From contig CM034298.1 of assembly GCA_019925795.1 (NCBI GenBank), positions 23,551,556-23,615,555 on the forward strand: a stretch of 64,000 nucleotides of DNA, read 5' to 3'. The position numbers and the translations under genes are program-made. Origin of the DNA: Dendrobium chrysotoxum (taxonomy: Eukaryota > Streptophyta > Magnoliopsida > Asparagales > Orchidaceae). The notes beneath the pieces are model-generated. The model did not search any database and was not told where the DNA came from. It saw only the letters and a program-made list of their open reading frames with translations. Of this stretch, positions 58,370 to 64,000 are shown in pieces (the stretch's first letter is position 1; each line of letters starts with the position of its first letter).

Positions 58370-59500
58370 AATAATAGTAACAATGAATCAATAATAGTAT
58401 CAGTAATAATATATGTATCATTAGTATTAATATCATCAGTAACAGTATCTATATCTACAAAACTAAGGGAAACTATAGTAAAATAGCATTATAATAGTAT
58501 CAATAATTAATATAACAGTAAAATAATATAATAATAGTAGTGTAGTAACATGCATTCCAGTAATCACACTAAATAATAAGAGGTCCTTCCTTACGTCATG
58601 TTCTTTCAATAGTTAGTAAATACTAATCAGTAACCATTAGCTTAATAAAAAGAGTCATCACTCCTTGTCTGTCAGTACCGTAAGAACTTCTTATAACTCC
58701 CAATTAATGAATCACATGAATAAGTAGAGGATAACACCAAACCATAGTACTTAAAAGAAAGTTTGTTGGCTCACCATCCTATATAGGTAAGTCAATCTCC
58801 ATCCAGCATTAGTAAAATTAACCTTTACTTATTCTTACACATATTATTATCATAGTATTATAATAGTAATTGAAACAAGCTATTACCTAATCATATGATT
58901 ATATTAATTCACATTGCTTGTATTAAAATTATGTTTAAATAAAAAAAAATATTTCTATTCTTTATAAATCATACAAAATGTAATAACTTTCATTTTACTC
59001 AGTGAAATCATAAAATTAACCTGTCTAAATATCCAAAATATTTAGTATTATAACATATAAAAGGTTATGCAATGGAAGTTCAAAAAATCCAAAGAAAATT
59101 TAATAAAATAAATTGGGAAAAAATCTAACTATTGAAATCAAAATGATTGAAAATAGAAGTAGGATAAAAGTCACCTACCATAATCTAAGAAATTTTTATA
59201 ACAGTGGCAAATCAAATCAGCAACCAAAACATAAACTTTATCTTTCCTCTCTCTTTCTTCCCTCTCCCTTCTCTTCTTTCTTCCATGGTAATCCACAATG
59301 ATGGTTGCGATGAGGGGGTGAGTGAGTGGAGAGAAATTAGTTATAATATATATTAAAACAAATTTTAGTGCATAGGGTTACACCGCCCCTACCCAAGATC
59401 GTAGCTCTACATGATGAATTCAAAATTCATGTAGAATAAAGCCTTCAATGTCACAGTGAAAACAACTGGAGCCTTTGAGCTTATAGGACAACTTCCATGA
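58370..59500. repeat. Repeat R3, second copy of the gypsy LTR
   Basis: Collinear with 47640-48800. No gag or primer site is next to it, so this may be a solo LTR or fragment. The ORF at 59113-59301 has no recognised domain and is not annotated as a gene. Confidence 0.7.
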
Positions 59501-59609
59501 CTTTTATAAGCTCAATGCCACAACCCTCCCATTCAAACATAAATATAGATTTTCATTTTAAATTTATTTCAAAAATTTCAAGTTTTTAAACATTCATTCT
59601 CCATTTTGA

Positions 59610-59905
59610 CTTACAAGAGAGGCATTCAAACATCTTGAATAGGCAATATCCCTTTTCAAGCTCTAGTGCCCCCTCTCAAAATGAATTGCTCTTACCCCCT
59701 TTTTTTTCTTCTCACAAGAGAGGTATTCCACTATCTTGAATAGGCGATATACCCTTTCGCGCTCCAGTGCCCATCTTTATAGAAAATGAGTTACTCTTGC
59801 ACCCTATCTTCTCAATTCATTCTCACAAAGGAGGCATTCCATAATCATAAATAGGTGGTATGCCCTTTCAAACTCCAGTGCCCCTCTCTGTAGAGAGTGA
59901 GTTAT
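59610..59905. repeat. ~105 bp tandem repeat, three copies
   Basis: Each copy has ACAAGAGAGGCATTC, CTTGAATAGGCGATA, CCCTTTC..GCTCCAGTGCCC and GAGTTACTCTTG-type segments. Copies start near 59610, 59717 and 59824. Non-coding. Confidence 0.9.
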
Positions 59906-60806
59906 TATGAGTAATTTGATAACCTCAAGGAGTGTTCATCCCCTCTTCAAAATACCCATGATAAAAGAAGATTGACTACCTCATATATAAAATGATGGTC
60001 CAAGGAGACTATACAAGGAAATAAGGGTCGATAGCAAGATGTCTACAATTACTATTGATTCTTTGATCATTATCTTTAAAAATAATTAACTGACTCCATT
60101 TTGAGAAAAGTTTCATCATATTTTAAAGCTCCAAATTTTCTCCTGATGGGAAGATAATCCTTGCAAAAAATTATTTTAGCTCTCAATGTAAAATGATGTT
60201 AATGAAAGTACTTAAATTCATGGAGTTTTATCTTTAGCGCTTTGCATTACACTTTTAAATGAAATTGACTATATTGGAATATATAGTAGAATTTTGAAAT
60301 TTATTATATTGACACTATGTAAATCTAGTAAGCTTATGTTAGCTCTAAGATACTTAATCTGAACTTGAATAATGTTTACTTTTAATTTATTATAATTAAT
60401 GAATTCTCTATCTTCCTATAAGAATAATTCTATTTTATAAACTTTCCCCCTAGAACAAATGAAGTTCTTTATACATCTTTAAGATATTGGCCCCTAATTT
60501 AAACAATTATATTAGAGAATTTTATTCCTTTTATAACTTTTAGCCTCTTATGGGTTTTTGATGAATCGAATAAATGTATATCTTCAGAGGCTTTTAGCCT
60601 TCTGAGATTTCTATGTATTTGTACCTTTTGATACTATTAGAATTTAAAGGTTTTTATTTTACCTATATGTTCTAAGGTTTATGCCTTCTATAGTTTTTGG
60701 ATAACCCTAAACCTTATGAGGCTTATGCCTTTTGAAGTTTTAAGTGTATATATACCTTTCAAGATTCTATTGCATATATTTTTGCAAAAATATTTGTTCT
60801 CATTGA
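59906..60806. other. Non-coding, with GCCTTCTGAGATTT-type repeats
   Basis: At 60535-60770 imperfect copies of a TTTTAGCCTTCTGAGATTT / TTATGCCTTTTGAAGTTTT unit recur about every 50-60 bases. No gene. Confidence 0.5.
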
Positions 60807-62236
60807 TGTTGTGCCCAAAAATATTAAAAAAAGGTCACAAAATCGGAATTTGGCTTTAGCAGCATAGCGCCCATAAAATCTATATTGCAACACCATCAAT
60901 GTTGTAGTTCCACCCTTGACTACCAAGGTGTAACTATATTAATACTTTTATAAATTAATTCAGCACCCTAAAGCCAAACCTTCACGCACTACAGTGCCCC
61001 AACATCATCATCCAGAGCATTGTTATGCCAATTAGTTTACAAAAATAAATCAATTAATTCTTTGCCTCAGCTCCTTCATCTTGAGGGCCCTAGCACCATA
61101 GTGGCACCACAATGCCAAATTGCTAGCAGCACCTCGATACGCAAGTTGGAGTCATTTACTACTATAGTGTTGCATTAATTCAACCTAGCACAATAGTAAT
61201 TACCATCAATTAGCACCATAGCACTTATTTAATTTGTAACATCATTGTGGATACCCTTATAGTGTAGGAGTGCCTGTGTCAGTTTTGTGCATTAAATATA
61301 CATATCTTTCATTTTAAATTGGTAAGAGCTAGCCATTTATTTGTAAACAAAATAGTGTGCGAGAGTGAGTAAAGTAAGAGGAGAGTCTTACTTCAAGGAA
61401 ATCATTATAAAAGATCTCCAATGTTTATTTGTTCTTATAAAAGTGATTTTGGGTGATATTTTGTGCTTGTAAAAGTGATTTTGGGCGATATCTTGAACCA
61501 CTTAATCTTGTATTTTATTATTTTTAAGTAAATGAAATATTTGTATTAATCATATTCCATGTCTAGCTAAACTTATTATTTTTTTACTTATGATGTGAGA
61601 TAGTAGATATTTTACTTAAGTAAAGTCTTGAACTTAAACTATTGAACGTTGTTTTCAATTATTATCTTACTTTATTATGTTAGTGCAATGACCATGCTCT
61701 AATTTAAAATATAGTAGTATTCAATGCCTCAATTGAGAAATGATGGAATAAATAGGAGTTGCAATAGAAAACTACCATGTCTAGACATAGGATGGTTAGG
61801 ATTTTGTGATCTATGGAGATATAATAATTCTAGTAAGATGAACACTTTATTTTAAACTCTTACAAGCTCGATGGAGACCTAAAAATGCATATAATTTGAT
61901 TCAACATTAACATTAGGAAAGTCAACTTTTGAAAATGTTATATTTATCACCTTCATAAGTTGAGATTTCTTAAAGTTTTTTGAATCCTTTCCTTTAGTAT
62001 ATGTAGTAGTTAAAACTTAGGAAACAATTTTTAATTGGATTTGGTAAGATAAATTTTGCAACTGAATTAGACAGTATTAAGGCAAAAAAAGGATAGTTTA
62101 TTTTCCTCATAGGATTGACACTCTTCTCTAAACTAAATTGATTAATGGACACATATAATTATATATGATTCAGACTTTGCATGATTTACACTTTCAGCTT
62201 ATTTATTAGTGAATGCTAGGAGCTCTATAAACTATA
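60807..62236 (+). repeat. Athila-type 5' LTR
   Basis: Begins TGTTGTGCCCAAAAATATT and ends just before a tRNA-like primer site at 62237. Internal words such as CACCATAGTGGCACCACAATG (61089-61115) recall the GC-poor, decayed form of the repeated 'gcaccgcagcgcc' texts of plant Athila LTRs. Its length of about 1.43 kb suits the group. The right boundary is uncertain by a few bases, because the CA end is not clear. Confidence 0.65.
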
Positions 62237-62254
62237 TGGCATCATTGTCAGGGA
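62237..62254 (+). other. Athila primer-binding site, decayed
   Basis: Reads TGGCATCATTGTCAGGGA. The usual Athila site is TGGCGCCGTTGCCGGGGA. All five differences are C-to-T or G-to-A, and all three CG dinucleotides have become CA. Confidence 0.8.
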
Positions 62255-62559
62255 ACACTTTGATTGTTTTTTTATTAGCTTTATATTATTGAAGGAATTG
62301 CATATATATAATCTTGTCATTGTATATTTTTTCTTTAATTGGTTTTTGTCTTAAACAAGTTGTCAATTTATGAAATCTTTTAAATTATTTTAAAATTTGT
62401 GTGATTTTAGTTTTTACTGTTCATATCATTTTACATTTGAGTCTTGTGGTTATACATACATTATAGATACAGTAGGGGAACCCTGTTATTTGAATTAAGG
62501 ATAGAGAGGACCCTTAGAAAAAATATAAAATTAAAAAAGAACCAAGCTATAGTAATGGT

Positions 62560-64000
62560 TAAGCCAAACCAATAGTACTACTTGCCTAGACCTCATAAAG
62601 AATATGCTAATCCCTTGAGAGATGGAATTTCATCAAAGCATCCATAGGCCAACCATCCAAGCTAATAACTTTGAGCTTAAACTTGCTATTATCCAACTAG
62701 TTTTGAACTCATAGTTCGGGGGAACTCCTATCAAGGATCCCAACCTAAATTTAGCTTATTTCCTAAAAATTTATATAATATTCAAGCATAATAGAGTCTC
62801 TGATGGTGATATTAGACTTTATTTTTTCTCCTTTTATTTATGGGATATGGAAAAAATGTGGTTGAATTCCTTACCCCCAACTTCTATAACCACTTGAAAT
62901 GATGTGGCCCACAAATTCCTTATTTTGTACTTCCCTCCTTCAAAAGTAGTAAAGCTTAGGAATGATATTACTTCATTTTCTAAATTTGATGGAGAGTCAA
63001 CCTATGAAGCATGGGAAAGATTCAAAGAGATGCTTGGGAAGTGTCCTCATTATACCTTACAAGACTAGTTGGTTATTCAAACCATTTTTAGTGGATTGGA
63101 AGGATCCCTCCCTTAGATCTATCATTGAACCATTAATGGGAGGGTCATTGATGTCAAAACCTTTTGATTAAGCTAACACTTTTATTGAGGAAATGTCAAC
63201 AAATAACTTACAATGTCCTTCAAATACGGTGAATCCTAAAATGATAGCCAATGTCTATGAATCTATTGTTCTTTCAATTTTCACTACCAAAATCTTAGAG
63301 TTAGACTAGCCTCAACATTAGCTATGCCTTTAAATAAGAATTTGTTGAATCCCTTTAGTGATCCTAATGTCAAAGGGGTAGAAATTATAAATGTCATTAG
63401 TAGATAAAATAATACCTATTCTAATACATACAAATCCGGGTTGGAGGAACTACCCAAATTTCAATTGGAATAGTACATATAAAGGTGGAAATTAGTGGAA
63501 TGATAATCATCCCAATCATGTAAGATCTTAGAACCCTCCTCAACAATAATTTGCAAATCCTAAGCCAAATTTTCCCTAAGGTTTCAATTCTAATATTCAG
63601 TTAAACGATAAGAAACCATCTTTGGAAGAATTAGTGTTGCAAATGGAAACCCAATTGTAGAGCAAGGCTATTACCATTTGAAACTTGGAAAACCAATTAG
63701 GGCAGCTAGCTAGCTTTGTTAAAAGTAGACCCTAGGAAGCTTTGCCAATTACCACCAAACTTAATTCTATGGAGAAAGAAAAAGAGCAATGCATGGCCAT
63801 CTAGCTTAAAAGTGGAAAGGATTTTGGTGAACCTAGCAGAATCAAGTAGCAAACCTAAGAGTAAATTCTGGTACAAGAACCATTAGCATCATACTAGCCT
63901 AAAGAACAACTTAAGTCAGTTAACGAAGCTAAAAAATTAATAAGGAAAGTTGTAGAGAGACCACCACCACCTTTTCCCCAAAGGTTTTTTTGAATGAAAA
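62560..64000 (+). pseudogene. gag: Athila gag, decayed, runs off the window
   Basis: Gag of a Ty3/gypsy Athila element, cut by the window edge. In order: NFELKLAIIQLV near 62675, FGGTPIKDPNLNLAYFL, then FPPSKVVKLRNDITSFS (about 62930) and FDGESTYEAWERFKEMLGKC (62980-63040). This is followed by LVIQTIFSGLEGSLP, an EEMSTNN segment (63190) and NPGWRNYPNFNWNSTYKGG (63430). An LENQLGQLASFVKSRP segment (63690) precedes a proline patch, PPPPFPQ, near the end. Many stops interrupt it (e.g. TGG to TAG at 63069), so it is dead. The motif series is diagnostic for Athila gag and fits the LTR and primer site just upstream. Confidence 0.88.

Overview
This 64 kb window looks like a transposon-dominated block of a flowering-plant nuclear genome. 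The sequence is AT-rich, carries long CT, ATT and poly-G tracts, and consists of LTR retrotransposons of several plant lineages (Copia/Sirevirus, and Ty3/gypsy types resembling Tat, chromovirus and Athila), one LINE, and one non-autonomous hAT-like DNA transposon. I found no intact host protein gene, rRNA or tRNA gene. Almost every recognisable coding stretch is a decayed transposon reading frame. The species cannot be named from the sequence alone.

Layout. 1-6.6 kb: minus-strand Ty3/gypsy remnant with a decayed gag (615-1870), gag-upstream reading frames (to 3454), an LTR-like repeat and degenerate minisatellites. 6652-11904: a Sirevirus-like element with two ~1.43 kb LTRs, a perfect 5 bp target duplication (AATGC), tRNA-iMet primer site, polypurine tracts and one intact 330-codon gag, but no pol. 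11.9-18.6 kb: non-coding, CT-rich then T-rich, then dispersed repeat R1. 18.6-21.4 kb: an old Sirevirus-type LTR interrupted by a younger solo LTR (19005-20365, duplication AATAA). 21.4-23.6 kb: dispersed repeat R2. 23.6-46.5 kb: a minus-strand LINE split by a large Sirevirus (24662-43961, duplication AGGGG), which itself contains a second Sirevirus (29301 to about 40430). 46.5-50.9 kb: a minus-strand gypsy deletion derivative with gag, primer site and both LTR remnants. 50.9-58.4 kb: R2 inverted, a CT tract, an 11 bp minisatellite, a hAT-like element (54240-55338, duplication TTAAAAAT) and R1 again. 58.4-59.9 kb: another copy of the gypsy LTR (R3) and a ~105 bp tandem repeat. 60.8-64 kb: the 5' part of an Athila-type element (LTR, primer site, gag) running off the window.

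How the parts relate. The Sirevirus-like elements share LTR landmarks: a G-run box near one end, a TATTTAAGC box, and upstream of it arrays of 15 bp palindromes often arranged as pairs 19-21 bp apart. The palindrome core differs by family: GTCC/GGAC in the gag-only family and GTAC/GTAC in the pol-bearing family. The gag-only element could be mobilised only by proteins supplied in trans. The pol copy here is broken (frameshifts, YVND instead of YVDD), so no element in the window appears autonomous. The two larger Sireviruses also carry a third reading frame downstream of pol, flanked by palindrome arrays of the same type.

Bases used: motifs and repeat boundaries were read directly. Lineage names rest on recognising family motifs by eye, and no database search or alignment program was run.
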